Below are positions 24,944-33,882 of a DNA stretch of 47,279 bases, in pieces. Made by a program: the position numbers and the translations under genes. The notes under the pieces were generated by a model. The model had not been told where the DNA came from. It saw only the letters and a list, made by a program, of their open reading frames with translations, and searched no databases. Origin of the DNA: Bryobacterales bacterium (lineage in GTDB: Bacteria; Acidobacteriota; Terriglobia; Bryobacterales; Bryobacteraceae); NCBI GenBank assembly GCA_016789905.1, contig JAEUQC010000210.1:1-47279 (forward strand), written 5' to 3'. The first letter of the stretch is position 1, and every line of letters starts with the position of its first letter.

Positions 24944-25939
24944 GTGTCACTCTCTATCGGACAAGTCGTCAACGGTTACGAGCTGCTGGATTACCTCGAC
25001 AGTTCCAGCAAACGCATCGCTTTCCGTGCGCGTAATGTGGTCAACAACCGCATTGAGCAATTGCAAATTCTGCCGGATTCTCTCCGGGACGATCCGGAAC
25101 GCTCCGCTCGCTTCTATCGCGAAAGCCGTATCCTGGTGGCCCTGCGCCACCCGAATATCCTCACTTGTTTCGGCGCGATTGAAGTCGGCGGCCACCTGGC
25201 CATCTCCGTGGAAGCCCTGGAAGCGGTCACGCTCGCTGACCGGCTCGACTTGGGGCCGATGGACGTTGAAGAAGCGGTGCGATCAATACTCCAGGTGCTT
25301 GCAGCCGCCGACGCCGCCCACTCCGCCGGGGTCGTCCATCGCGAGATCTCACCGGACAACATACTTATCACGCCCGAAAACCTGGTGAAGCTGACGGGCT
25401 TTTCCGCGGCCAAAACCGCCGGAGATCCCAGCGTTACGCGGGCCGGCACAATCGTTGGAAGCGCTGCTTTCACCGCGCCGGAGGTCTTCCATGGCACGGC
25501 ATCGTTGGACCCCAGGATCGATATCTACGCCATCGGCTGTGTCTTTTACGCCCTTGTCGCGGGCCGCCCGCCGTTCGTGCAGAACAGCGAGTACGAGATC
25601 ATGATGGCGCATGTGCAATCGACGCCGGAAGCGCCCAGCCGCTACAATCCGAGAGTCAACAGCGTTCTGGACGCCGTGATTCTAAAGGCGCTGGAGAAAC
25701 AACCCGACGAGCGGTATCAATCCGCGCGCGAGTTCTACCATTGCATCTTGAATCCGGGAACTGTATACGTTCCGCCGCCTCCGGAGGCGCCACCGCCTGC
25801 CGAGCAACCCGCCGCCCCCTCCCCGCCCCTCGCGGCGGACCCACTCATCTCGCCCGCTGCTATCGCGCTGGCGTTCGGCCTAGCCTTTCTTATGGTGGCC
25901 ATCTGGGTTCTGCTCCGAAGCGGTGCGTCGGGACCATGA
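24944..25939 (+). CDS. Membrane-anchored Ser/Thr pseudokinase
   Basis: A 331-residue protein with a complete bacterial Ser/Thr-kinase-like fold and a C-terminal transmembrane helix (about 302-324). Residue numbers align without gaps to the next protein through about residue 180. Key residues are lost: VAIK-type lysine is Q41 (LQILPDS), HRD is H132-R133-E134, the loop lysine is S136, and DFG is G152-F153-S154. The glycine loop is also gone (DSSSKR). The alpha-C Glu (E60), N139 and APE (178-180) remain. It probably cannot phosphorylate and may regulate the coupled active kinase. Start GTG 24944; its stop overlaps the next ATG (ATGA). Confidence 0.88.
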   Translation: MSLSIGQVVNGYELLDYLDSSSKRIAFRARNVVNNRIEQLQILPDSLRDDPERSARFYRESRILVALRHPNILTCFGAIEVGGHLAISVEALEAVTLADRLDLGPMDVEEAVRSILQVLAAADAAHSAGVVHREISPDNILITPENLVKLTGFSAAKTAGDPSVTRAGTIVGSAAFTAPEVFHGTASLDPRIDIYAIGCVFYALVAGRPPFVQNSEYEIMMAHVQSTPEAPSRYNPRVNSVLDAVILKALEKQPDERYQSAREFYHCILNPGTVYVPPPPEAPPPAEQPAAPSPPLAADPLISPAAIALAFGLAFLMVAIWVLLRSGASGP

Positions 25940-27285
25940 GATTCCAGCCAGGTGATACCGTCGGGCCGTATCGCGTCACCGGAGCCATCGGGGAAGGCGC
26001 CACCGGCGTTGTGTATCAGGTAGTCAACTCGGTTACGGGCCGGCTCGAAGCCGTCAAGATTCTCGCCGATTCCTTCACCGGGGATCGCGAACAGGCCCAG
26101 CGATTCCTCCGCGAAATCCAGCTACAGGCGAAGCTCGATCATCCCAACATCGCGCAGGTCCGCACGGCGTTCTGTGAGGGGACAACGATTGTCCTGGTGA
26201 TGGAATTGGTCGACGGAGAATCACTCGGCTCGGTACTGCGCCGGGGCCCGCTCTCGGTGTCGGGCGCCATCCGTGTCGCCGAACAGGTTCTGAACGCACT
26301 AATCATGGCCCATCACCATGGCGTTGTGCATCGGGATGTAAAACCGGCGAACATCCTTGTCGACTGCGCCGGCAATGTAAAGCTCACCGATTTCGGACTT
26401 GCCAAGCAGTTCGGCGAACCCGGACAAACGGCGCAGGGCATGGCCGTCGGCACCGTCTTCTACATGGCGCCGGAACAGGTCCGGGGACTGGCCGCCACCG
26501 ATTGGCGCGCCGATCTCTACGCCGTCGGCGTGCTGCTCTACGAGATGCTGACCGGACGCAAGCCCTTCGACGGCGCTGAACAGTACGCCGTGATGCGCGC
26601 GCACGTGGAACTGACTCCGCCCCCCGTCTCCCATTGGGCTCCCCACCTGCCCAAGGAGTTCGACTCCCTCATTGAGCGAGCTCTCCAAAAGGACCCGGCC
26701 AAACGGTTCCAATCCGCCAGCGGATTTCTGACCGCGCTCCAGGAGCTGCCGCTAACAGCCGCCACACCAGCCAAGGCTCCCTGGCAGTACGCCACCTACG
26801 CCGCGGGCCTTGGCACGCTCATCCTCGCCGCCTTCGCCCTGCCGCCGACCATAGCAGACCAGCCTTTGGAGTCAATTCCGCTGACGATGCCCGCCCCGCC
26901 CTCCGTGCCGCCGGAGGCCTTGCGGCCGGCGCCGGCCCCGCCAGTCGAGCCGGCCGTGGAAACCGCCCGGGAACCGGCGCCGCCCGCGCCACCCGCCGTT
27001 CGCCCTTCCGCACGACGTGTCGTCCCGTTCTCCGCTACCCGGATTATCTCCACGGAGCGTCCGGAAAACCCGGATCCTCCACCGCCAATCAACAAGGCCG
27101 AGACTTCTCTTCTGGCGCCCCCGAAGCTGAACATCACCGAACCGCCGCCGAAGGTTCCGGCAGTCGCACCATCGGTCCAACCGGAATTGCCCACGGAGAA
27201 GCCAAAAAACTGGATGCGGAGAAACCTCGGCCGCGTTCCAAAGATATTCCGCCGGGGCGCCAGCGAACCCGGCCCCAAGCCCTAG
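25936..27285 (+). CDS. Transmembrane Ser/Thr protein kinase (PknB-like)
   Basis: A 449-residue kinase. The start ATG 25936 overlaps the pseudokinase stop; a longer open frame to 25741 is a shadow. All catalytic elements are present: glycine loop G19-E-G-A-T-G24, K41, E60, H132-R133-D134-V-K136-P-A-N139, D152-F-G154 and MAPE (177-180). One transmembrane helix (about 284-304) is followed by about 145 Pro-, Ala- and Glu-rich residues outside, without recognisable PASTA domains. It ends basic (KNWMRRNLGRVPKIFRRG). It probably senses envelope signals and phosphorylates cytoplasmic targets, with the upstream pseudokinase as likely partner. Confidence 0.92.
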   Translation: MRFQPGDTVGPYRVTGAIGEGATGVVYQVVNSVTGRLEAVKILADSFTGDREQAQRFLREIQLQAKLDHPNIAQVRTAFCEGTTIVLVMELVDGESLGSVLRRGPLSVSGAIRVAEQVLNALIMAHHHGVVHRDVKPANILVDCAGNVKLTDFGLAKQFGEPGQTAQGMAVGTVFYMAPEQVRGLAATDWRADLYAVGVLLYEMLTGRKPFDGAEQYAVMRAHVELTPPPVSHWAPHLPKEFDSLIERALQKDPAKRFQSASGFLTALQELPLTAATPAKAPWQYATYAAGLGTLILAAFALPPTIADQPLESIPLTMPAPPSVPPEALRPAPAPPVEPAVETAREPAPPAPPAVRPSARRVVPFSATRIISTERPENPDPPPPINKAETSLLAPPKLNITEPPPKVPAVAPSVQPELPTEKPKNWMRRNLGRVPKIFRRGASEPGPKP

Positions 27286-28472
27286 CCCAGCGCAGCGATC
27301 GCCTTGCCGGCGTCCAACAATCCTTCGTCGGGAACGGCCCCGGCCCGGCGCGGCCATGCCGGACACTGCGCCTGAATCGCCGCGCCAGACAGAAGCCAGC
27401 CGTGGTTCATCAGCACCAACTGCTCACCCGTTTTGAACACGTTCAAATCCGTTCGGATCTTCGCGATCGCCTGGAGTGTCTTGCCCGAATACCCGTCCGC
27501 GCGGGGTTCCAATTCGTAGTCCTCGATTCGCGTGCCAATCCCCCAGAACGCCCCTCCGTACTCCTTCCGTTTGAACCCGTCGATCAGCATGCGCCGACGC
27601 AGCGCGCGCGACTCCCGGTCGATCACATCGTTCACGCGAATCAACCGCCGCACAAAGTCGTTCCCCGGGTCCTCCTGGTTCGCGAATGGCGCGCCAGCGT
27701 CGGAGCAGAACACCACGTCGTGCCCCTTCCAAACGGGTTCCAAGCCCATGTTGTCGTAGACACCGCCGTCGGTCAGTTCCGCCGTCGTCCGCAGTTCTTG
27801 GAGGTCATCCAAATCCCGGTTTCCAAACTCCCAGTCCGCCCCGGCCAGATCGATTACCAGCGGCGGGAACGCCAGCGGAAACGCCGAGGAGGCCGCCACC
27901 GCCACCGCCAGTAACAGGTCCGGTTTCTTCGTCCGGCCAACCTGGTAGTCCCCAATGCCCTTGGCGTCAAACTCCCAGTTCACCCCTGTCTTCATGTTCG
28001 TCGCGCAAAAGATGAACCGCGGTCCGCCGCTCTCGTAGATGCGCCGCAACACATCGAGCGTGGCTCCATGCAACAGCCCAGGTTCGTCGTAGGCTTCGGC
28101 CAGTTTGTCGGTAATCGAGAAATCGTCGCGGACCAGCCCAAACCAATTCCGGGGGTTCAGCCTGTCCTTGATCAGCACCTGGTTCCGGATGTTCTGCGAG
28201 CAAAACGCGCGCATTGGCGCTTCAATCACGGCGCCGAAATTGGTGAAGCGGCCGTCGGCGTCCTTGGCAAGCATTTCCCATCGTGCCGCCAGCAGCCCAT
28301 TCAAAATGGAACCTCCCGACACCGATGAAATCGTGTTCACCCGGCTCAACAGCCCGAGTTCATTCATCCGCCGCAACACGCCAAGATGAAATAACGAGGC
28401 GCGAAAACCGCCCCCCGAAAGGCACAACCCGATCTTCGCCGCTGGATCCGTGATTTCTTTCATACCAAACAT
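27282..28472 (-). CDS. Patatin-like phospholipase
   Basis: A 396-residue protein starting at ATG 28472 (ATG 28463 is equally possible; frame beyond 28489 overlaps the divergent gene). The oxyanion motif LSGGGFRASLFHLGVL (about 18-33) is followed by the nucleophile elbow S-V-S52-G-G and the catalytic Asp in LTDGGVYDNMG, completing the Ser-Asp dyad of patatins. No signal peptide is seen, so it probably acts on membrane lipids from the cytoplasm or is exported by another route. It converges on the kinase gene with a 4-bp overlap. Patatins occur as housekeeping lipases, toxins and CBASS effectors; no cyclase is nearby, so a defence role is unsupported. Confidence 0.88.
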   Translation of the reverse strand: MFGMKEITDPAAKIGLCLSGGGFRASLFHLGVLRRMNELGLLSRVNTISSVSGGSILNGLLAARWEMLAKDADGRFTNFGAVIEAPMRAFCSQNIRNQVLIKDRLNPRNWFGLVRDDFSITDKLAEAYDEPGLLHGATLDVLRRIYESGGPRFIFCATNMKTGVNWEFDAKGIGDYQVGRTKKPDLLLAVAVAASSAFPLAFPPLVIDLAGADWEFGNRDLDDLQELRTTAELTDGGVYDNMGLEPVWKGHDVVFCSDAGAPFANQEDPGNDFVRRLIRVNDVIDRESRALRRRMLIDGFKRKEYGGAFWGIGTRIEDYELEPRADGYSGKTLQAIAKIRTDLNVFKTGEQLVLMNHGWLLSGAAIQAQCPAWPRRAGAVPDEGLLDAGKAIAALG

Positions 28473-28488
28473 AGTAGGATAAAAAGCC

Positions 28489-29712
28489 ATGCTCTCCCGC
28501 CGCCTTTTTCTCGCTTCGCTCCCCGTTGCCGCCGCGCAAATCGGCAAGGTCAAGATCAAAGACGTTCAAGTAATGCTTATGCAGGGCGGACGCACGTACA
28601 CGCTCATCAAGATCATTGCCGATAACGGCGTCTACGGCATAGGAGAAGCCTATGGCAGTCCGGGCGTTGGCGTCAAAGAGCAGGTGCTGGCGCTGAAGAG
28701 CTGGCTGATTGGCAAAGACCCGCTCCAGATCGACACGATTTACACCGGGCTCGGCGCGGGCGGAAATTCGCTGTCCGGCACGCGGACCGACGGCTCGGCG
28801 CACAACCTGATACGCGCCGCCAGCGGCATCGAGATGACTCTGTGGGACCTCGCGGGTAAGATCCTCGGCGTGCCAACATCGTCGCTGCTCGGCGGTCGAT
28901 TCCGCGATAAAGTCCGCGTCTACGACCACTCGGCGCCAAGCAACATGTTGGACAAAGCGTCCTGCCGCGAGTGGGCCGCCAAGGTGAAGGCGGACCCGTC
29001 CGGCTTCACCTGCCACAAGTTCGGGTTCCCGCGGACGCGCCCGGCCAACGACGTTGCCAAGGACCCCGCCAACCGCATCCTCACCACGAAGGAACTCATG
29101 CAAGTGCGCCAGGGCTTCGAAAATTGCCGCGAAGCCATCGGCTTTGACCACGACATCATCGTTCACTGCCACTGGGAGTACGATGTCCGCACCGCGATCC
29201 AGATTGCCGAAGCCGTCGAATCCATCAAACCGCTCTGGCTGGAGGACCCGCTGATCGTAGACTACTCCTCGTCCTGGCAGCGGCTCACGGCGTCGGCCAA
29301 AGTTCCCATCTGCATGGGCGAGAACCTGGCCCGCCGCGAAGGGTTCAAGGAGTTCATCCTGAACCAGGGCTGCGACATCCTCAACCCCGATCTCCGCAAC
29401 TCCGGCGGGTTCCTGGAAACCAAGCGGATCGCCGATTTCGCCGAGCCCTTTGGCATGCCGATGGCCACGCACAACACGGCGAGCCAGGTCCACACCTACG
29501 GCAACATTCAGTGGGCGTCCACGATTCGCGATTACATCGCCACGGAGACGGTGACGGGCAAAGGCGACTGGATGGATAAGGTTCTGCTGCTCGACACGCC
29601 CTACATACAAGGCAGCTACATCAAAACCACGGAGAAGCCCGGTCTTGGCATTGAGCTCAATCCGGACGTCGTCCGCGCCCATTTAGCGTCCGGCGAGGTC
29701 TGGTGGGGCTAG
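28489..29712 (+). CDS. Enolase-superfamily enzyme (mandelate racemase/galactonate dehydratase-like)
   Basis: A 407-residue protein with an 'SRRLFLASLPVAAAQ' leader. The cap domain (about 20-140) and barrel are complete. Metal-ligand candidates are E in WLEDPL and E in MGENLA, with a later His in ATHNTAS. The first ligand position, Asp in the paralogue at 516-1769 (VLVDSLG), here aligns with His (IIVHCHWEYD). This may be a subfamily trait, or the ligand may come from a neighbouring residue. AGGA at 28476-28479, 9 bp before ATG 28489, is a plausible Shine-Dalgarno. The substrate is unknown; a sugar acid is likely. The next gene overlaps its last 10 bp. Confidence 0.85.
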   Translation: MLSRRLFLASLPVAAAQIGKVKIKDVQVMLMQGGRTYTLIKIIADNGVYGIGEAYGSPGVGVKEQVLALKSWLIGKDPLQIDTIYTGLGAGGNSLSGTRTDGSAHNLIRAASGIEMTLWDLAGKILGVPTSSLLGGRFRDKVRVYDHSAPSNMLDKASCREWAAKVKADPSGFTCHKFGFPRTRPANDVAKDPANRILTTKELMQVRQGFENCREAIGFDHDIIVHCHWEYDVRTAIQIAEAVESIKPLWLEDPLIVDYSSSWQRLTASAKVPICMGENLARREGFKEFILNQGCDILNPDLRNSGGFLETKRIADFAEPFGMPMATHNTASQVHTYGNIQWASTIRDYIATETVTGKGDWMDKVLLLDTPYIQGSYIKTTEKPGLGIELNPDVVRAHLASGEVWWG

Positions 29713-31349
29713 TCCGCTTACTCACCAAAGAACGCCTCACACTCGCCGCCCTCCTCCTAGTCCACCTCGCCCTGCTCGTCCGGGAGGCAGCCGTCACGGG
29801 TGTCACGACGGACGAGCCGAACCACATCTTGGCCGGCCACTTTTTCTGGCAAGGGGGCAAGGTCTATCACGTTCCCGACTTGGCGCCGCTGCTCAAGATT
29901 GTCACCGGCTGGACGCCGCGCGCGTTCTCTCTCGACATACCGGATCACCCGCGTTGGCAATCCAAGGACGAATGGGGCGCCGCAGCGGCCTGGTCCGTGG
30001 ACTTGCGGGATCCGTTCTACCAACGAATCACGCTTCTGTCGCGCCTCCCCGTCCTGTTGTTTCCACTAGCAACGGTGCTTCTCATCTGGCGCTGGGCGCG
30101 GCAGTTCTCCGGCCCAGCGGGGGCGCTGCTGGCAGCGGCCATCTTTGCATTCGAACCAACCGCTCTTGGCCACGGCGCACTGGTGAAAAACGACGTTGCC
30201 GCCGCGCTGGCGTACCTCGGCTTCTGGTTCGCCGCGTGGCGGTATTGGCGGCAGCCAACGTGGACGGCCGTCATCTGGCTGGCCGCGGCCACACTCGCCG
30301 GAGTCCTGGCCAAGCTATCGCTGATCATTCTGACAGGCATCGCGCCTGTGCTGCTTTTGGCGCGCCACTGGCGCCGCTTCCCGCTGTATTTCCCCCTGTT
30401 CACAGCTATCCTTTACGCGGGCCTATGCACCGCGTACCAATGGGATGTCCACCTGGTTCATCCGCTGGACATGGCCGTGCTGGCGGCGGACCCGAAAATC
30501 CCATGGCTATTCACCGGCATCGGCCGCATCTTCCAGTGGCTGCCGGTGCCGAGGTACTTCTGGGAGGGTTGCGTCGGGCTGTTTTGGAGCGCCGCGGACC
30601 GCCCGCCCATTTATCTTCTGGGCTCCGTGCGGCACACCGCCGATCCCTGGTACTTCCTTATCGCAATGGCCGTCAAAACGCCCGTTGCTTTCCAGGCGCT
30701 GTTCCTCGCCGCCGGAGTTTATTGTGTCGCGCGCCGGGACGCGCTGGCGGCGTTTCTGATCATTCCGCCAACGCTCTACATCGGGCTGGCCAGCCTTTCG
30801 GGCCACCAGTTGGGCATCCGGCTTATCCTGCCCGCGCTGCCGTTCGCAGCGCTGATGGCGGCCCGGCTTGCCGTGCATTGGCGCCGCTTCGTCATCGCCG
30901 CGGTGGCGCTCGGCGCCATCGAGTCGCTGACTTACTTCCCGCACGGAATCGCGTTTTTCAACATCGCCGCCGGCGGGCCCGCCAACGGGCTGCGCTATCT
31001 CGCCGACAGCAATCTGGACTGGGGGCAGGACCTGCCGGCGCTACGCGATTGGGCGCGGAAAAACAACGTCAAGGGCTTTCGCTTGGCCTACTTTGGCGCC
31101 GACACCCCCTGGCGCTACTTCACCGGCGAAGACATTCTTTCCACACCGCCTCCGTGGAATGACGCGCTGGCCAAGGGCCAGACGGTCCTGAAGCCGGAAC
31201 CGGGCCTCTACGCCATCAGTGCCACGCTGCTGCCCGGTCATTTTTTTCAACCGAAGTATGAGAACTACTATCAGTTCTTCCGGTCACAAACCCCGGTGGC
31301 GCGTATTGGATACAGTATCTACATCTACGAAGTCCGGCCGACACAATAG
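29703..31349 (+). CDS. PMT/ArnT-like membrane glycosyltransferase
   Basis: A 548-residue polytopic membrane protein starting at GTG 29703, inside the end of the dehydratase gene (10-bp overlap). The first periplasmic loop has TTDEPNHILAGHFFW, with D37-E38 as the acidic pair of GT-C glycosyltransferases. About ten membrane segments are followed by a C-terminal periplasmic stretch with SNLDWGQDLPALRDWARKN. The latter resembles acidobacterial family members annotated as phospholipid-carrier-dependent glycosyltransferases. The last 25 bp overlap the 3' end of the convergent propeller gene. Donor and acceptor are unknown. Confidence 0.82.
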   Translation: MGLVRLLTKERLTLAALLLVHLALLVREAAVTGVTTDEPNHILAGHFFWQGGKVYHVPDLAPLLKIVTGWTPRAFSLDIPDHPRWQSKDEWGAAAAWSVDLRDPFYQRITLLSRLPVLLFPLATVLLIWRWARQFSGPAGALLAAAIFAFEPTALGHGALVKNDVAAALAYLGFWFAAWRYWRQPTWTAVIWLAAATLAGVLAKLSLIILTGIAPVLLLARHWRRFPLYFPLFTAILYAGLCTAYQWDVHLVHPLDMAVLAADPKIPWLFTGIGRIFQWLPVPRYFWEGCVGLFWSAADRPPIYLLGSVRHTADPWYFLIAMAVKTPVAFQALFLAAGVYCVARRDALAAFLIIPPTLYIGLASLSGHQLGIRLILPALPFAALMAARLAVHWRRFVIAAVALGAIESLTYFPHGIAFFNIAAGGPANGLRYLADSNLDWGQDLPALRDWARKNNVKGFRLAYFGADTPWRYFTGEDILSTPPPWNDALAKGQTVLKPEPGLYAISATLLPGHFFQPKYENYYQFFRSQTPVARIGYSIYIYEVRPTQ

Positions 31350-32623
31350 AGCGTATTCCGCCCGCGAATATAGATCACGCCGTCGGCAATGGCTGGCGTG
31401 GCGATGAAGAATTCGTCGCCCATCTTGTTATTCGCCACTAATTCAAATTTATCGCTCATCTTGACAACTAAGATATCTCCCTGCTCCGTGGAAATGTATA
31501 AGTTGCCGTTCGCGCCGACAAGCGACGCCTTCAGCGCATAGGTTCCCGGCAGCCGCTCCTGGTAGATCAGTTCCCCGGTCGTGGCGTTAATGCAATTCAG
31601 GATGCCATTGTCGGTGGCGAAATAGAGCCGCCCTTCAAATAGCACCGGAGATGGCGTGTAGGAGTTGCCCTTCGTGTTCTGCCAGACGATGGCGTCGGTT
31701 CCCGTCAGGTCGCCGTCCCGGCCCAGCTTAATCGCCATGCGGTTGGGGTCCCGGTGGCCGCTCATCACGATCACCGTGTTGTTATGGATCACCGGCGCCG
31801 GAATAACATTTGTTCCCAGCCCGGCGCACTGCCATATCTGCTTGCCGGTTTCATAATCATAGGCGCGCACCTTGGCGCTGGCGGCGATAATAATCTGTTT
31901 TCTCCCGCCAACTGTAGTCACAGTGGGCGGTGACCAGGAACTTACTTCGTCGCGCTCTATCTTCAGTATGTCCTTGCCGGTGGTTTTGTCCAGCACGAGG
32001 AGATACGAACCTTCCTCTTGATCAAAGTTGAGCAGCAGCCGGTCGCCGTCCAGCACCGTCGGAACGCCTTCGCCAAAGCCCAGTCGCATGCGCATCTTGC
32101 CAAAGGTCCGGGACCACTTCAAATTCCCTTTCATGTCGAGCGCATAAATGCCACGGGAGCCAAAGAAGGCGTAGACCATTTTGCCGTCGGTGACGGGCGA
32201 GTTCGACGCAAAACTGCCATAACGGAAGTGGTATCCCTCATGCGGAGTCGCCGTCAGCAGAGTCTTTTCCCACACCGTCTTGCCGGTCTTGCGGTCAAAG
32301 GCCATCACCAGAAATTTATGCTCGACGCCGGAGGCCGCCCCCCCGCCGCCGCCGCGTCCGCCGGTGGGGGCGGGGGCGGCCGTCTCTGTGGTCGGCACGG
32401 CGGTGGTCAAAAATAATAAGTCGCCCCACAACACCGGCGAACTGTGTCCGCGCCCGGCGATTGGCACCTTCCACGCCACGTTCTTCGTATCACTCCACTC
32501 CGTCGGCGCCGGTCCTTTGGCCAATCCGTTCTCGCCAGGTCCGCGCCACTTGGGCCACGCCGCCGGGTCGGCCGCGGCCATCAACACCGGTGTCAATAAC
32601 AGGAAGAGTGATCGCATGTTCAT
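31325..32623 (-). CDS. Secreted PQQ-like beta-propeller protein
   Basis: A 432-residue protein with a signal peptide (MRSLFLLLTPVLMAAA) and the typical opening WPKWRGPGENGLA. Several tryptophan-docking style blades follow (GKTVWEKTLL, GKQIWQCAG, YALDMKGNLKWSRTF). A Gly-rich linker (GGRGGGGGAASG) interrupts the second blade. The fold matches the outer-membrane BamB-like and 'quinoprotein' propellers common in Planctomycetes and Acidobacteria, usually without proven PQQ binding. The start is ATG 32623 (32617 possible), immediately after the carboxypeptidase stop, so they form an operon. Confidence 0.85.
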   Translation of the reverse strand: MNMRSLFLLLTPVLMAAADPAAWPKWRGPGENGLAKGPAPTEWSDTKNVAWKVPIAGRGHSSPVLWGDLLFLTTAVPTTETAAPAPTGGRGGGGGAASGVEHKFLVMAFDRKTGKTVWEKTLLTATPHEGYHFRYGSFASNSPVTDGKMVYAFFGSRGIYALDMKGNLKWSRTFGKMRMRLGFGEGVPTVLDGDRLLLNFDQEEGSYLLVLDKTTGKDILKIERDEVSSWSPPTVTTVGGRKQIIIAASAKVRAYDYETGKQIWQCAGLGTNVIPAPVIHNNTVIVMSGHRDPNRMAIKLGRDGDLTGTDAIVWQNTKGNSYTPSPVLFEGRLYFATDNGILNCINATTGELIYQERLPGTYALKASLVGANGNLYISTEQGDILVVKMSDKFELVANNKMGDEFFIATPAIADGVIYIRGRNTLYCVGRTS

Positions 32624-33811
32624 TTACGGCGTCAATACCTTTCCAATCGTTACCGCGAATTCCCGTCCAAACCGCAAACGGTCCGCCACTAGCGGGCGTC
32701 GCCCAATTTTCGGCTGGCGAGAGATCCGCTGTTCCATGATAAACGCTGGCAGCCCGAAGTCCTTGTAAAGTCCCTGGCTAACGGTCATGCGGCCGGCCAT
32801 TCCGGCGGTGGTAGTCGAAGCGGCGTAGAACAATTTACGCGTCGGCGCGAAGGTGGTTTCCTTTTCGAGCAACGCGAATAAGCGCTCCGCCAGGGCCGCA
32901 TGTTTGCCCGCGCCGCCGCCGTCTGGCGGGCCTTCCAGATATTCCGAAGTTTCGGTGTTGTGCAGGCTCAGGACGAAATCAATCGTGCGGCCGGCCGCCA
33001 GCCAGACGCGAATGGCCGCGCGCTGGGCGGTGATTTCGGGCATCTTTTCCACCCCGTTCACATCCCAATTCCGATTGAGGTCGTAGCCGAATTTATTGAA
33101 GCGAACCCCGCCCCGGGCCACGCCATCCGGGTCGCACATCGGGTAAATCTTCCACGTGATCTGTTCCCGCAGCGGCCGGCCCGCGTCCGAAAGCAGATGG
33201 CGAACAAGCCCCTCCCCCACCCAAGAACTCCCCGTCTCCCAGCTATGCTGGCGGAAAAAGAGCCACGCCGTCCGCGGGCCGTTCCCGATGGTCCATAAGA
33301 CGATCGGGCGCTTGTCAACCGATTGGCCGACGGTCTCCTCCGATAGCCGATCCCCCGCCCACTGCCGCAACGCGGCCAAATGGCGATTCGTGTACGGGGG
33401 AACGTGCGCGATCCAGAACCGTTTCGTTTTCGGGGTCACCTTCAGCCGCATCCGCGGTTCGGCCGCGTCGTACTCGAAGGTCTCCAAATGGGCCCAGGTC
33501 TTATTATCGAAGCTGATTACAGGCGGAGTTTCGGCGTTCACCGCGCCTCGATTGGGCGAATAGTTGTACTCGCCCGGTATGCTGACAAGGTCAATCATCA
33601 GCGCCTGGTTGGGCGTGGCGTCCACTTGAAAGGAATACCAGTTAGCCTGGCGGTTGCGGCCATCCTGGTCCGTCTCCCCGGCCAGGTGGGCGCGCCAGTG
33701 GTTGGCGGCAACGCGCTCCACACGTCCAAGATTGCCGCCCTCGAAATTCCACGAGATTTTGACTTCCGCCCGCGCGGAGAGGGCCAACAGCACACCAACA
33801 AGAAAGCGCAT
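32624..33811 (-). CDS. M14 family zinc carboxypeptidase (cytosolic-carboxypeptidase-like)
   Basis: A 395-residue protein with a short signal peptide (MRFLVGVLLALSARA). An N-terminal beta-sandwich (about 18-135) typical of M14 'D' enzymes precedes the peptidase domain. Zinc ligands are H189 and E192 (RQHSWETGS) and H284 (LSLHNTE). Substrate contacts include NRNW (247-250), and the catalytic Glu is E360 (FIMEQR). It removes C-terminal residues, perhaps from peptidoglycan peptides or scavenged proteins. It is upstream of and directly abuts the propeller gene. Confidence 0.9.
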   Translation of the reverse strand: MRFLVGVLLALSARAEVKISWNFEGGNLGRVERVAANHWRAHLAGETDQDGRNRQANWYSFQVDATPNQALMIDLVSIPGEYNYSPNRGAVNAETPPVISFDNKTWAHLETFEYDAAEPRMRLKVTPKTKRFWIAHVPPYTNRHLAALRQWAGDRLSEETVGQSVDKRPIVLWTIGNGPRTAWLFFRQHSWETGSSWVGEGLVRHLLSDAGRPLREQITWKIYPMCDPDGVARGGVRFNKFGYDLNRNWDVNGVEKMPEITAQRAAIRVWLAAGRTIDFVLSLHNTETSEYLEGPPDGGGAGKHAALAERLFALLEKETTFAPTRKLFYAASTTTAGMAGRMTVSQGLYKDFGLPAFIMEQRISRQPKIGRRPLVADRLRFGREFAVTIGKVLTP

Positions 33812-33882
33812 GATTCATTAAACATCGAGTTAACAATAGAAAACATGCATCGGAAGCAAAATAAGCATAATCTGGTTAGCGC

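Noticed and set aside
27282..28472. Patatin as a CBASS effector
   Set aside because: No CD-NTase cyclase or ancillary genes are adjacent; the neighbours are a convergent kinase and a divergent sugar-acid enzyme.
28360..29682. A 440-codon minus-strand frame opposite the second enolase-superfamily gene
   Set aside because: Ala-, Val- and Asp-rich shadow. The plus-strand protein has family motifs along its whole length.
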